Shown: piece by piece, positions 34,483 through 43,063 of the stretch | Layout of the letters: every line of letters begins with the position of its first letter | Position numbering within the stretch: position 1 is the first letter of the stretch | DNA from: Alcaligenaceae bacterium | Lineage (GTDB): Bacteria; Pseudomonadota; Gammaproteobacteria; Burkholderiales; Burkholderiaceae_B | Direction: 5' to 3' | DNA: 43,639 nt | Assembly: GCA_029263615.1 (NCBI GenBank) | Contig: JAJUFT010000011.1 | Coordinates: 1-43,639, forward strand | Translations under genes and position numbers: made by a program | The notes under the pieces: model-generated | The model's input: the letters and a program-made list of their open reading frames with translations, nothing else | Databases searched by the model: none | Told to the model about the DNA's origin: nothing

Positions 34483-35694
34483 ATGATCACTTTATCTGCC
34501 GTGGATTCACTGCTGGTGGCGACGTTGGTGCTCCTGGTGGGGCGGCTGCTTTCAACGCGAATTGGCGTCCTGGGGCGCTACAGCATTCCCGACCCGGTAA
34601 TTGGCGGCCTGTTGTTCGCCATTGCCGTGTTCGTCCTGTCGAGCTACATGAAAATTGACGTCGCTGTCGATACCAGCCTGAGCTCCACGTTTCTCCTGAT
34701 CTTCTTCAGTTGCATCGGCCTCACTGCAGACCTCAGGTTGCTCAAACGCGGTGGTCCCCGCCTGATCCTGTTCCTCCTCGCCCTGGCGCCCTTCATCGTG
34801 CTGCAAAATCTGGTGGGGCTCGGGATGGCGTGGGTGCTCGATCTGCACCCCCTCATGGGCATGCTGGCCGGCTCCATCACCCTGGTGGGCGGACATGGCA
34901 CCGGGGCCGCCTATGCGGTCGGGTTTGCCGACAACTACAACATTCAGGACATCATGGCGTTGGCCATGATGTCCGCCACCATCGGCCTGATCATGGGCGG
35001 TGTAGTGGGAGGGCCGGTGGGTGAATGGCTGTTGCGCCGATATGAAATCCGGGTTCCCGGCGGTTCGGCCGAGGCGCAGGACGAGCCGGAATCCGGAACG
35101 GAAGCGAGGAAAGCCGCCCGTCTGGATGCCTTCGCCTTCATATCGGCGCTGGCCGCGGTCTTCGTCTGCCTTGGTGTCGGTGAGCTCCTGGCGACGCGTT
35201 TTGCCGACCTGCCCGTGAACATCCCCGGCTTTCTCTGGTGTCTGGTCACCGGCATTCTGATTCGAAATCTGGGCCCCTATGTGCGGCTTGAGCTGAACGA
35301 CCGTGCCAGCGACATTGTCGGCAGCGTGGCGCTCTCGATCTTTCTCGCGTTCTCGATGATGACCATCGACCTCGCCAGCGCCAGACAGCTGGCCGGGCCG
35401 CTGTTGCTCATTCTGGCGGCGCAGGCCGTCATGTGCGTGCTGTATGCCGCATTCGTCGTCTTCCGGGTCATGCGCAAGGATTACGAAGGCGCCGTCATAT
35501 CCGCCGCTTTCTGCGGTTTCGGGCTGGGTGCCACGGCAACGGCCGTGGCCAACATGCAGGCACTTTCCAGACGCCACGGCCATGCGCCGGAGGCCTTCAT
35601 CGTGGTCCCCATCACCGGGGCCTTCCTGGTGGACATCATGAATGTGATCGTGCTCTCCCTGCTCATTTCCCTGCCATTCACAGGAGGGTTCTGA
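34483..35694 (+). CDS. ESS-family sodium:glutamate-type symporter (GltS-like)
   Basis: 403 residues from the ATG at 34483 (GGAG site). The family pattern is clear: [56 protein letters not shown] in the first half and [17 protein letters not shown] in the second; the two glycine-rich loops are the re-entrant regions of GltS. About ten transmembrane helices are expected. GltS carries glutamate with Na+. The next gene begins 2 nt later and encodes a TAXI-type solute-binding lipoprotein, an unusual partner, since ESS carriers are considered single-component. Confidence 0.9.
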   Translation: MITLSAVDSLLVATLVLLVGRLLSTRIGVLGRYSIPDPVIGGLLFAIAVFVLSSYMKIDVAVDTSLSSTFLLIFFSCIGLTADLRLLKRGGPRLILFLLALAPFIVLQNLVGLGMAWVLDLHPLMGMLAGSITLVGGHGTGAAYAVGFADNYNIQDIMALAMMSATIGLIMGGVVGGPVGEWLLRRYEIRVPGGSAEAQDEPESGTEARKAARLDAFAFISALAAVFVCLGVGELLATRFADLPVNIPGFLWCLVTGILIRNLGPYVRLELNDRASDIVGSVALSIFLAFSMMTIDLASARQLAGPLLLILAAQAVMCVLYAAFVVFRVMRKDYEGAVISAAFCGFGLGATATAVANMQALSRRHGHAPEAFIVVPITGAFLVDIMNVIVLSLLISLPFTGGF

Positions 35695-35696
35695 TC

Positions 35697-37199
35697 ATGG
35701 CCCGTCTTCTCTTCATCACCTTGTTGAGCTTGTTGCTCGCTGCCTGCGGGCGCCACCCCGATGAAGCGCTGATGCGAAAGGACGTCGAACAGGTGTTGGA
35801 CCTCACCTTTGGCGAGGGTGTGTTCCAGGTGGTGAATTTTTCCCGGCGGGGAACGGCCGTGGACAGCACGGCGCCGGAAGGACAGCGTCGCCGCGTCGCC
35901 TATTACGATGTTGAACTGGAATTGCGCCGTGATCTGACGCTGGGCGACTGGGGTGATCCGGGTGCAGCCTCTCTGGTGACGGCTCTGGGTGCGGGTCCTC
36001 TGAGCATCCGGGGGGTCAAGGCGGGGGGCAATACCGCAGGCGACCGTATCGTGGCACATGCCAGCGCGATCTATCGCGACGATGAACAGGGCTGGACCTT
36101 CGTCATGCCGGCAGGGTTTCAGGAACCTCAGCGGCCCCGGTCGGCGGCCGGCCCGCAGCCGAATACGGCACAGGCGGCGCTGGACAAACTGGCGGAAATC
36201 ACGCGCTCGGTCGAGCAGGCGGGCTCACAGACGGCGCAGCAGGTGGTGGATCGCGAACTGCGCCGTTCCCTGGCGCGGATCTCCGGGCGGCTCTCGCGCA
36301 TCGAGCAGGGGTATCCGCTGGCGGCGGGTGCCGAACGCGGCGAGTATGCCGCATTCGCCCAGGCCTGGGCGACGCTTGCCGAGGCCGAGCAGCTCAAGAT
36401 CCTGCCGCTGGCCACCGAGGGCAGCGAAGAAAACCTGGAGTTGCTGCGCAGTGGCAGTGCGGTGCTGGGTCTGGCGCAGGCCGACACGGCGCATGCGGCC
36501 TTGACGGGCGCCGGGCCCTTCAAATCGCAGGGAGGGTTCGGCGGCTTGCGGGCCCTGGGCAGCCTCTATCCGGAGTACGTGCACATTGTCGTCCGTCAGG
36601 GAGCCGTCCTGCAGACGGCTCAGGATCTCAAGGGTGCACGGATCGCTGTGGGGCCGGAAGGCTCTGCGGTGCGAGCCACCCTCAAGCGGGTATTGGCGGC
36701 TCACGGGCTGGAATCCGGACGCGATTACGAACCGGTGGCCCTGCGCCTGGAAGAGGCCTTGCCGGCCCTGCGCGTCGGGGATATCGACGCCGCCGCCCAT
36801 GTGATCGGTCTGCCTGCCGGGCCCTTGCGAGGGGTGATGGGGGATGCGGCCGGGGCATTCAGGCTGCTGCCCCTGGACGCCGAAGCGGTGCAGCGCCTGA
36901 CTGCAGCCTACGACGGAACCGTAGCGGCAAGCATTGCCGCCCTTGTTTACCCGGGCCAGCGCATTGCCGTCGCCACCGTGGCGATCCCAGCCCTGCTTGT
37001 CACGACAGACGACCTGGGAGCAGACGAAGCGGGGCGCCTGGTACGCAGCATCTTCCAGCATGGGAACGATCTCCTGTCCTATGGCTCGGCCCAGGGCAGC
37101 CAGGTGTCCGTCCGCACCGCCCGAGTCGGTCTGACCGTCCCCCTGCATCCCGGTGCGGAACAGGCGCTGGTGGAATTGGAGCGTAGTGCCCCGCGCTAG
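35697..37199 (+). CDS. TAXI-domain solute-binding lipoprotein with N-terminal extension
   Basis: 500 residues from the ATG at 35697 (AGGAGGG before it), 2 nt after the symporter stop. A lipoprotein signal with LLLAAC puts the lipid-modified Cys at 17. Residues about 20-145 form an extra alpha/beta domain (RKDVEQVLDLTFGEGVFQVVNFSRRG...YYDVELELRRDLTLGDWGD) that I do not recognise. A likely helical linker follows (about 155-215), then the TAXI fold: LPLATEGSEENLELLRSGSAVLGLAQADTAHAAL, LGSLYPEYVHIVVRQGAVLQTAQDLKGARIAVGPEGSAVRATLKRVL. Typical TAXI receptors are about 320 residues and serve TRAP permeases; no TRAP subunit is here. A tether to the membrane next to the ESS carrier is implied. Confidence 0.87.
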   Translation: MARLLFITLLSLLLAACGRHPDEALMRKDVEQVLDLTFGEGVFQVVNFSRRGTAVDSTAPEGQRRRVAYYDVELELRRDLTLGDWGDPGAASLVTALGAGPLSIRGVKAGGNTAGDRIVAHASAIYRDDEQGWTFVMPAGFQEPQRPRSAAGPQPNTAQAALDKLAEITRSVEQAGSQTAQQVVDRELRRSLARISGRLSRIEQGYPLAAGAERGEYAAFAQAWATLAEAEQLKILPLATEGSEENLELLRSGSAVLGLAQADTAHAALTGAGPFKSQGGFGGLRALGSLYPEYVHIVVRQGAVLQTAQDLKGARIAVGPEGSAVRATLKRVLAAHGLESGRDYEPVALRLEEALPALRVGDIDAAAHVIGLPAGPLRGVMGDAAGAFRLLPLDAEAVQRLTAAYDGTVAASIAALVYPGQRIAVATVAIPALLVTTDDLGADEAGRLVRSIFQHGNDLLSYGSAQGSQVSVRTARVGLTVPLHPGAEQALVELERSAPR

Positions 37200-37219
37200 G
37201 GACAACTCCCGCGCCGGGT

Positions 37220-37245
37220 AAAAAAGCCACGCACTCCTGCGTGGC
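37220..37245 (-). terminator. Rho-independent terminator for hsp20 (shared with the TAXI gene)
   Basis: 8-bp stem GCCACGCA / TGCGTGGC with a CTCC loop (37226-37245). Six T on the minus strand follow (37225-37220), so it fits the hsp20 transcript; the plus-strand side has only a short TT. Confidence 0.82.
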
Positions 37246-37274
37246 TTCCACTGCTTCTCATTGATTCAGACGTC

Positions 37275-37694
37275 TCATTCGATGGTCAGGCGTTTTGCCT
37301 GTCCGGGCGCCTTCTTCGGCAATACCAGCTGAAGCACACCGTCAGTGAATTTTGCCGAGGCACGGGATTCGTCGATGTCCTGGCCGAGCTGGAAGCTGCG
37401 AGAAATTTTCCCATAGTAACGCTCAGTACGAAGCACGCGCTCGCCGTCACGCTCTTCCTTTTCCTGCTTGCGTTCTGCGCTGATTGCTACGGTTTGGCCG
37501 TCGATATTGACGTGAATGTCTTCCTTCGCGACGCCGGGCAACTCTGCCACCACGGTGAAGTCGTTAGCGTTTTCCTTCACATCCACGCGCATTTCGGGCG
37601 CACGGACGGGAGCGTCCAGATCGAAATCCACCGGTCGGACAAAGAAGCCGCGAAGCAGGTCGGCAAAGGGGTCTCTGCGCACGATGTCGTTCAT
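37275..37694 (-). CDS. Small heat-shock protein, Hsp20/alpha-crystallin family
   Basis: 139 residues from the ATG at 37694 with an AAGGAG site. The alpha-crystallin domain runs from about 33 to 127: PEMRVDVKENANDFTVVAELPGVAKEDIHVNIDG, the conserved ELPGV at 51-55, GKISRSFQL, and the hallmark GVLQLVLPKK at 119-128. A C-terminal LTI (136-138) fits the I/L-x-I motif that docks neighbouring dimers. It is an ATP-independent holdase for unfolding proteins. A sigma-32-like promoter lies at 37767-37794 and the roughly 65-nt leader is rich in inverted repeats. Confidence 0.95.
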   Translation of the reverse strand: MNDIVRRDPFADLLRGFFVRPVDFDLDAPVRAPEMRVDVKENANDFTVVAELPGVAKEDIHVNIDGQTVAISAERKQEKEERDGERVLRTERYYGKISRSFQLGQDIDESRASAKFTDGVLQLVLPKKAPGQAKRLTIE

Positions 37695-37766
37695 GGTTTG
37701 CTCCTTGTTGGCAATGAATGGGTGGTTGGAACGGAGTACCAGTAGCCAACTCCGTACACACATATG

Positions 37767-37794
37767 ATGTGTGTTTCATTACCCTGTTTTCAAG
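37767..37794 (-). promoter_or_regulatory. Candidate sigma-32 promoter of hsp20
   Basis: On the minus strand CTTGAAA (37794-37788), 14 nt, CACACAT (37773-37767). The first box is the sigma-32 -35 consensus; the second partly matches CCCCAT. It lies about 73 nt upstream of the start codon. Confidence 0.6.
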
Positions 37795-37830
37795 GGGCGA
37801 GAGTTAGAAAGTTTGATAACTATCAACGGC

Positions 37831-39126
37831 TTATAGAAAAACGGAAACGGCATGCAGTACCAGCCCCACCAGCCCGCCCACCAGCGCACCATTGATCCGG
37901 ATGTACTGCAGGTCGGCCCCGATATTCAGTTCGAGCTTTTCGACCAGCTCGGATTCGTTCCACTCCTTCATCTTGTCGGCAATGAAGCGGCCCAGTCGGT
38001 GCCGGTAGCGCTCCACCCACTGCGGCGCGTATTCACGGGCACGGTCATTCACCCAGGCCTGCATGCCGGGATCGGACGCCAGGACGTCGCCAAATCGGAT
38101 GATTTGTCGGGTCAGGAAGGCCTCAAAGCGCGAATGTTCCGACGCCAGGTCGGCCAGCGCCACATCACGCCATTCCCGCCACACTCCGTCCACGTAACGA
38201 TGCAAGGCGGGATGGTCTGCGATCCTCTGGGTGAGCTGTTCCAGCCGCCATCGGTAATCCGGGTCGTGCTGCAGCCTGGCGCTGAATTCGCGCAGCCAGT
38301 CATCGAAGTGTTCCCGCAAGGGGTGGTGGGGATTCTGTTCGATCTCTTCGAGCAGATCGGCCACGGTGCGAGCCGTGAAGGCGCCGCCCTTGGTGCCGGC
38401 CCAGTGCTTCAGGCGCTCGAAGTAGAGGGGCAGCTTCTCGGCGAACATTTCATTGAGCGTCTGCTGCAACTCCGGACGCCTGAGTTGCCCTGCGCTGTAG
38501 CGCAACAGCAGATCCAGCACTTCCTGGTGGCGGCCACTCCGCGTGAGGCTGGCCAAGACCCGTCCGGCCAGCGCTGCGAGGTCGGTGGACAAGACGTGGC
38601 GGGACACGCTGCGTTGCAGATACGCCCGAACTTCCTGCTCGTTGAGCAGGCCACCGGCATTGCGCACGCCAGTACGCAGCCATGCGGCCACACGACCGGC
38701 GTTCTCGCCATTGCGCAGCCAGCGCGCCATTCGCGCGGCGGGGTCGAGGGTGTTGACCAACTGGACAATGCGGTCTTGAGAGAAGAACTCTCCCTGGATG
38801 AATTCTCCCAGATTGTCGGCAATGCGATCTTTGTTGCGGGGAATGATGGCCGTGTGTGGCAGGCGACGGATGCCCAGAGGGTGGCGGAACAGAGCCACCA
38901 CGGCATACCAGTCGGCCAGGGCTCCGACCATGGCCGCTTCCGTGAAGGCGGCCACCCACTCGAGCGAGGCATGCGCCTCGGTGTAATGCGTGGCCAGCAG
39001 GAAGACCACCGAGGAGAGCACGAGCAGGCCCGTGGCGTGCCGCCGGGCTTTCACGAGTTTGCGCCGCTTGATGGCGCTCGGGTCGGATTCCTTACGCGAA
39101 GCGGGACCGTGCAAGAAAGGCTGCAT
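37831..39126 (-). CDS. DUF445-family membrane-anchored protein
   Basis: 431 residues from the ATG at 39126; a TTG at 39153 is possible, and neither has a clear ribosome-binding site. A short cytoplasmic N-terminus precedes a transmembrane segment (LLVLSSVVFLLATHY) and the DUF445 signature EAAMVGALADWYAVVALFRHPLGIRRLPHTAIIPRNKDRIADNLGEFIQGEFFS. A long, mostly helical middle part follows, with repeated W/R-rich segments. The C-terminal INGALVGGLVGLVLHAVSVFL is a second membrane helix. The hairpin topology is common in this family (YjiN in E. coli); its function is unknown. It diverges from the serine hydrolase gene. Confidence 0.9.
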   Translation of the reverse strand: MQPFLHGPASRKESDPSAIKRRKLVKARRHATGLLVLSSVVFLLATHYTEAHASLEWVAAFTEAAMVGALADWYAVVALFRHPLGIRRLPHTAIIPRNKDRIADNLGEFIQGEFFSQDRIVQLVNTLDPAARMARWLRNGENAGRVAAWLRTGVRNAGGLLNEQEVRAYLQRSVSRHVLSTDLAALAGRVLASLTRSGRHQEVLDLLLRYSAGQLRRPELQQTLNEMFAEKLPLYFERLKHWAGTKGGAFTARTVADLLEEIEQNPHHPLREHFDDWLREFSARLQHDPDYRWRLEQLTQRIADHPALHRYVDGVWREWRDVALADLASEHSRFEAFLTRQIIRFGDVLASDPGMQAWVNDRAREYAPQWVERYRHRLGRFIADKMKEWNESELVEKLELNIGADLQYIRINGALVGGLVGLVLHAVSVFL

Positions 39127-39258
39127 GTCGATTGTAAGAACAGGGGCAGACAAGTAAGTGTGTTTGTGTCATGCAGATTAACCCTGATTGAGCGCCCATA
39201 TCCTTCCAGTTACATTTTTAGTACACATGTTAATTAATTAATCTTGAATATTTGAGAC

Positions 39259-40455
39259 ATGAAGAAACTGAGAGCGGTATTGCTGGGGACAACCATCGGA
39301 TTCATGGGGCTGGTACAACCGGTGTGGTCGGCACAAATCGATCAGGAGAGAATCAATCGCCTGTTTGATGGGCAGCTCATGCCTGACGACATGGTGCAAG
39401 TGCTGAGCCACGTCGATGTGCTGGTGCCCTCAGCCACCATCAAAAAGGGTGATCAGGTACGGCCGTTTGAACGGGCCGGAATCGAATTGCCGCCTTTGCG
39501 CATTCTGCAAAACGGTACGACCTACGACCTGTACGACTTCCTTGCCTTGAATCGCATTGCCGGTGCCATGATCCTGAAGGATGGAAAAGTGGTGCTCGAA
39601 CAGTACAACCTGGGCATCACACCTCAGACACGCTGGCTTTCTGCTTCCATGATCAAGTCATTGACCTCCACATTGGTCGGGGTGGCGATCAAGGAAGGCC
39701 ATATCAAGAGCGTGCACGATCAGGTTGTCGACTATCTGCCTGAGCTCAAGGGCAGCGGTTACGACGGCGTCACCATTGAGCAGATCCTGCACATGCGCTC
39801 CGGGGTGAAGTGGGACGAGACCTACAACGACCCGAAATCGCATCGTCGCCAAGTGCTGGAGATGCAATATCGCCAGCAGCCGGGGGAATTCCTGAAGTTC
39901 ATGGCAACACTGGAGCGCGCGCACGAGCCGGGGACGCAGTACAACTACAGCACGGGCGAAACCTATCTGATCGGTTCTCTTCTGGCCGCTGCCACCGGAC
40001 GTCCGGTCGAAGAGTACCTATCAGAGAAACTCTGGCAACCGCTTGGCATGGAACAGGACGGGCGCTGGTGGGTGATGTCGCCGGAGGGCCCGATTACAGC
40101 CGGTGGCGGCTACGCGGCAACCCTGCGTGACTACACGCGGCTTGCGAGTTTTTATGCGAACAAGGGTGTGCTGGACGGCAAGCAGCTCGTTCCGGACGGT
40201 TGGTTTGAGCAGGCGACGGTGAGCGCTACCCCCGACAAGGGCTATGGCTACCAATGGTGGACTTACGACAAGCCCGGCGATGCTGCCGTGCATGAAAGGG
40301 CATTTGCCGCGCGAGGGGTTTATGGTCAGGCCATGTATATCAACCCGTCTGCGGGAGTTGTGATCGTGCTCCTGGGTGCCCAGTCCAAAACAGGAGGGCG
40401 TACGGTCGTGAATTACGATGCGTTCTATGAGGCGGTCATTGAAGCACTGAAATAG
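39259..40455 (+). CDS. Serine beta-lactamase-like hydrolase (class C/NylB-type fold)
   Basis: 398 residues with a signal peptide (VWSA|Q, about residue 25), so it is periplasmic or secreted. The catalytic SxxK is S130-M-I-K133 within LSASMIKSLTSTLVG; Y230-S-T in YNYSTGETYLIGSLLAAATGRP is the second motif, with Thr where Asn is usual. GYGYQWWTY and the late GVYGQAMYINPSAGVVIVLLG match the 6-aminohexanoate-oligomer hydrolase/esterase branch more than true cephalosporinases. A role as esterase, amidase or peptidase is more likely than resistance. The start follows an AT-rich promoter region (39220-39255) without a strong ribosome-binding site. Confidence 0.85.
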   Translation: MKKLRAVLLGTTIGFMGLVQPVWSAQIDQERINRLFDGQLMPDDMVQVLSHVDVLVPSATIKKGDQVRPFERAGIELPPLRILQNGTTYDLYDFLALNRIAGAMILKDGKVVLEQYNLGITPQTRWLSASMIKSLTSTLVGVAIKEGHIKSVHDQVVDYLPELKGSGYDGVTIEQILHMRSGVKWDETYNDPKSHRRQVLEMQYRQQPGEFLKFMATLERAHEPGTQYNYSTGETYLIGSLLAAATGRPVEEYLSEKLWQPLGMEQDGRWWVMSPEGPITAGGGYAATLRDYTRLASFYANKGVLDGKQLVPDGWFEQATVSATPDKGYGYQWWTYDKPGDAAVHERAFAARGVYGQAMYINPSAGVVIVLLGAQSKTGGRTVVNYDAFYEAVIEALK

Positions 40456-40475
40456 CGCTTCGGTTCACCGGCCAA

Positions 40476-40499
40476 GCCCGGTGCCATTGCGCACCGGGC
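40476..40499. terminator. Stem-loop between convergent hydrolase and ABC ATPase genes
   Basis: Perfect 9-bp GC-rich stem GCCCGGTGC / GCACCGGGC with a 6-nt loop. It lacks a U-tract on both strands, so it may be a shared, weak or Rho-assisted end. Confidence 0.55.
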
Positions 40500-40511
40500 A
40501 TTGAGCGACTT

Positions 40512-41318
40512 TCAGAGCATCTGGCCCAGGAAGGCGCGCGTGCGTTCGTGCTCGGGCGCACGGAAGAAGGTGGCCGAATCGGCCGATTCGACGACCCGGC
40601 CGTTGTCCATGAAAATCACCCGGTGTGCCACTTCGCGGGCGAAGCCCATTTCATGCGTGACCACCAGCATGGTCATGTGCTCTTCGGCAAGCTGACGCAT
40701 GGTGCGTAACACTTCTACGGTCAGTTCGGGGTCCAGCGCGGAGGTGGGTTCGTCGAACAGCATGATGGCCGGTTCCATGGCCAGGGCGCGTGCAATGGCA
40801 ACGCGCTGCTTCTGCCCCCCGGAGAGTCGTCCCGGGTAGTTGTCGCGCTTGGCGAGCAGGCCCACTTTTTCCAGCAGTTCGTCCGCTTTGGCGATGGCGG
40901 CCTGTCGCGGCAGGCGTTTCACGGTGATCGGCGCCTCGATGATGTTCTCGAGGACCGTCATGTGGGGAAAGAGATTGAACGACTGGAACACCATGCCCAT
41001 CTTGCGACAGATGCGGCGCACATCGGTGTCGCTCACGTAGCGGCTGGGACCCTGTTCGGACGCCACGGCCAGGGGCTCCCCCTGAATGGTGATGGAACCG
41101 CCGTCGATGATCTCGAGGTGGTTCAGACAGCGTAGAAAGGTACTCTTGCCCGACCCGGACGGGCCGATGACGGCGACGACCTCGCCCTTGCGCAAGGTCA
41201 GGGAGACACCGTCGAGCACCCGATTGTCCCCGAAGGACTTGATGATGCCCTGGGCGTCGATCATGATTTCTTGCGAGTCCGCGGGAAGGACGGCGCCGCT
41301 ATTCGTCGAATTTGGCAT
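40512..41318 (-). CDS. Polar amino acid ABC transporter ATP-binding protein
   Basis: 268 residues from the ATG at 41318, overlapping the permease stop by 20 nt; an internal ATG at 41264 is an alternative and would remove 18 residues. Walker [10 protein letters not shown] is at 52-60, the Q-loop in [20 protein letters not shown], the signature [15 protein letters not shown] and Walker [14 protein letters not shown], then the switch His in VVTHEMGFA. It is the GlnQ/HisP class that powers uptake of polar amino acids. It is last in the operon after receptor and permease. Confidence 0.95.
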   Translation of the reverse strand: MPNSTNSGAVLPADSQEIMIDAQGIIKSFGDNRVLDGVSLTLRKGEVVAVIGPSGSGKSTFLRCLNHLEIIDGGSITIQGEPLAVASEQGPSRYVSDTDVRRICRKMGMVFQSFNLFPHMTVLENIIEAPITVKRLPRQAAIAKADELLEKVGLLAKRDNYPGRLSGGQKQRVAIARALAMEPAIMLFDEPTSALDPELTVEVLRTMRQLAEEHMTMLVVTHEMGFAREVAHRVIFMDNGRVVESADSATFFRAPEHERTRAFLGQML

Positions 41319-41952
41319 AGCGTTTTTCCATGCGCTGGAAGAACCAGGTCAGCACCAGCGTCATGACAAGGTAGAAGACGGCCGCCACCAGGAAGGGGGT
41401 GGTCGTGAAGTCGCGCTGCACGATGCCACGGGCTGTCCGCAGGATGTCGTTCAGCGCCAGCACGTAGATGAGCGAGGTGTCCTTCACCAGCGTGATGGTC
41501 TCGTTGCTCATGGGGGGCAACACCCGGCGTATCATCTGCGGCAGCACGATGCGCCGCAGCGTCTGCAGGTAACTGAGGCCCAGCACCTTGCTGCCCTCGT
41601 ACTGGCCGCGATCCACCGACTGAATGCCGGCCCGGAAGATCTCGGCGAAATAGGCGGCGTAATTGAGCGCAAAGGCCACGATTGCCGCCGGAAAATCGGG
41701 AAGGCGCACCCCGATGACGGGCACGAAAGGCAGCGCGAAATAGACGAACAACAACTGCAGCATGAGCGGCGTGCCGCGCATGAGCCAGATGTAGCCGTTG
41801 ACGGCCGTGCTGAGTGTGCGCCATTTGCTGATGCGCGCCAGCGCCAGGACCAGCCCGAGTGGCACGGACAGGACCAGGGTGATGAAGAAGAGCGAAAGCG
41901 TGACCTTCGCACCTTCGGCCATCGGCCCGATCAGGGAAAGAACGTAATCCAT
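41299..41952 (-). CDS. Polar amino acid ABC transporter permease
   Basis: 217 residues of the HisM/GlnP type with five to six transmembrane helices. GAKVTLSLFFITLVLSVPLGLVLALARIS and YIWLMRGTPLMLQLLFVYFALP start the fold. The ATPase-contact EAA-like loop is EIFRAGIQSVDRGQYEGSKVLGLSYLQTLRRIVLPQMIRRVLPP. It is a single permease, so it would form a homodimer. No Shine-Dalgarno is seen. It is separated from the receptor gene by a strong intercistronic hairpin. Confidence 0.95.
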   Translation of the reverse strand: MDYVLSLIGPMAEGAKVTLSLFFITLVLSVPLGLVLALARISKWRTLSTAVNGYIWLMRGTPLMLQLLFVYFALPFVPVIGVRLPDFPAAIVAFALNYAAYFAEIFRAGIQSVDRGQYEGSKVLGLSYLQTLRRIVLPQMIRRVLPPMSNETITLVKDTSLIYVLALNDILRTARGIVQRDFTTTPFLVAAVFYLVMTLVLTWFFQRMEKRYAKFDE

Positions 41953-41986
41953 GCTGAGGCGGCGGTCACGCGTCTGAGGGTTGGGT

Positions 41987-42012
41987 GAGGTCGCGAAACC
42001 GGCCGCGACCTC
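41987..42012. other. Intercistronic stem-loop in the ABC operon
   Basis: Perfect 9-bp stem GAGGTCGCG / CGCGACCTC with an 8-nt loop, between the receptor gene stop (42028) and the permease start (41952). No U-tract follows. Such hairpins often protect upstream receptor mRNA so that the binding protein exceeds the membrane parts. Confidence 0.65.
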
Positions 42013-42027
42013 GCCATGGAGAGGAGC

Positions 42028-42828
42028 TTACTTGATGATGTCGGCGCCGAACCACTGGGTGGCGATGCGGCCGGCCGTGCCGTCCTGCTTCATCTCGTCG
42101 AGGACTTTTTCAAGCTGGGCGTGCAGTTCCGTGTTGTCGAGGTGGACGCCGACGCCATAGTCTTCCGTGCCGAAGTGATCTTCCAGAACACGGTACTCGC
42201 CCTTGCGCTTGTCGGCCAGGTAGCGACCGACCACTTCATCCAGCACCACGGCGTCCAGACGGCCTGCGGAAAGGTCCATCAGCGCGGTCACGTTGTCGCC
42301 GAAAGTCTTGAGCTCCTTGAAGCTCTCATAAACCTGGGTTTCCTTCTGGATGGCGTCGACGGCGCTGCTGCCCTCCTGAGCACCGACGACCTTCTCTGCC
42401 AGGTCGGCCTTGTTCTGGATATCCGAACCCTGAGCCACCACGATGATCTGGTGGTTGGCCATGTAGGGCTTGGTGAAGTTGATGTGCTTCTTGCGTTCTT
42501 CGGTAATGGTCAGGCCGTTCCAAAGCACATCGACACGCTTGCCGTGCAATTCGGCTTCCTTTGCGCTCCAGTCGATAGGCTTGAATTCAACTTCGACACC
42601 CAGGCGCTTGGCTGCTTCGCGGGCCAGATCAATGTCGAAACCGACCAGTTGATTCTTCTCGTCACGAAAACCCATGGGCGGGAAGTTGTCGTCAAGGCCG
42701 ATCACGACTTTGCGAGTCTGTTCCTGGGCGGGGGCCTCCGCCTTCTTTGTGGGGGCGTTGTCGCTCGGGCCGCAGGCAGTCAGAAAGACAGCGGCGGATG
42801 CCAGAAGAATACCAGTCAGTTTTTTCAT
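42028..42828 (-). CDS. Polar amino acid ABC transporter substrate-binding lipoprotein
   Basis: 266 residues. The signal ends in FLTAC (Cys19), so it is probably lipid-anchored. The SBP_bac_3 fold is clear: VVIGLDDNFPPMGFRDEKNQLVGFDIDLAREAAKRLGVEVEFKPIDW, LWNGLTITEERKKHINFTKPYM and GAQEGSSAVDA. The Asp/Arg pattern fits receptors for polar or basic amino acids; the exact ligand cannot be read. It is first in the receptor-permease-ATPase operon, with a weak GAGAA site before the ATG and a hairpin-rich leader of more than 100 nt. Confidence 0.95.
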   Translation of the reverse strand: MKKLTGILLASAAVFLTACGPSDNAPTKKAEAPAQEQTRKVVIGLDDNFPPMGFRDEKNQLVGFDIDLAREAAKRLGVEVEFKPIDWSAKEAELHGKRVDVLWNGLTITEERKKHINFTKPYMANHQIIVVAQGSDIQNKADLAEKVVGAQEGSSAVDAIQKETQVYESFKELKTFGDNVTALMDLSAGRLDAVVLDEVVGRYLADKRKGEYRVLEDHFGTEDYGVGVHLDNTELHAQLEKVLDEMKQDGTAGRIATQWFGADIIK

Positions 42829-42888
42829 TTCTCGAATGTGCTGCGCACAAAAAAAGCGAAGGAACGCCCGATGTCGCGGGCAAGACCA

Positions 42889-42963
42889 ACGGGAAGCATC
42901 TGGGTAAGAGAGCTTCCCGTACAGAGGCGGCGCGGTAGGCGGCCGAAAGACCGATTATATCGG
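42889..42963 (-). promoter_or_regulatory. Promoter and leader hairpin of the amino acid ABC operon
   Basis: A consensus -10 TATAAT on the minus strand (42959-42954) lies inside a palindrome CCGAT-TAT-ATCGG (42951-42963), which could be an operator. Downstream in the leader, ACGGGAAGC (42889-42897) pairs with GCTTCCCGT (42912-42920), a 9-bp stem with a 14-nt loop. No good -35 is visible. Confidence 0.5.
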
Positions 42964-43004
42964 CCCTGGGAGAGAGGTGCCGGCAAGGCTCCCGACCTGT
43001 GTAT

Positions 43005-43040
43005 GAAAAAAAGCCGACCGGGTTGCCCCGGCCGGCTTTT
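43005..43040 (-). terminator. Rho-independent terminator of the tctA gene
   Basis: A long GC-rich hairpin formed by AAAAGCCG-A-CCGGG and its near-complement CCCGG-CCGGCTTTT; on the minus strand a seven-T tract follows. It starts 23 nt after the tctA stop. Confidence 0.88.
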
Positions 43041-43063
43041 CAACATGGATGAAGCGGGGGAAA

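Noticed and set aside
37852..39237. A 461-codon plus-strand frame opposite the DUF445 gene.
   Set aside because: The DUF445 signature is on the minus strand; the plus-strand product has no recognised fold and no start signal.
39259..40455. Calling the serine hydrolase an antibiotic-resistance beta-lactamase.
   Set aside because: SxxK is present, but the second motif and surrounding sequence fit the esterase/NylB branch better; there is no ampR-type neighbour.
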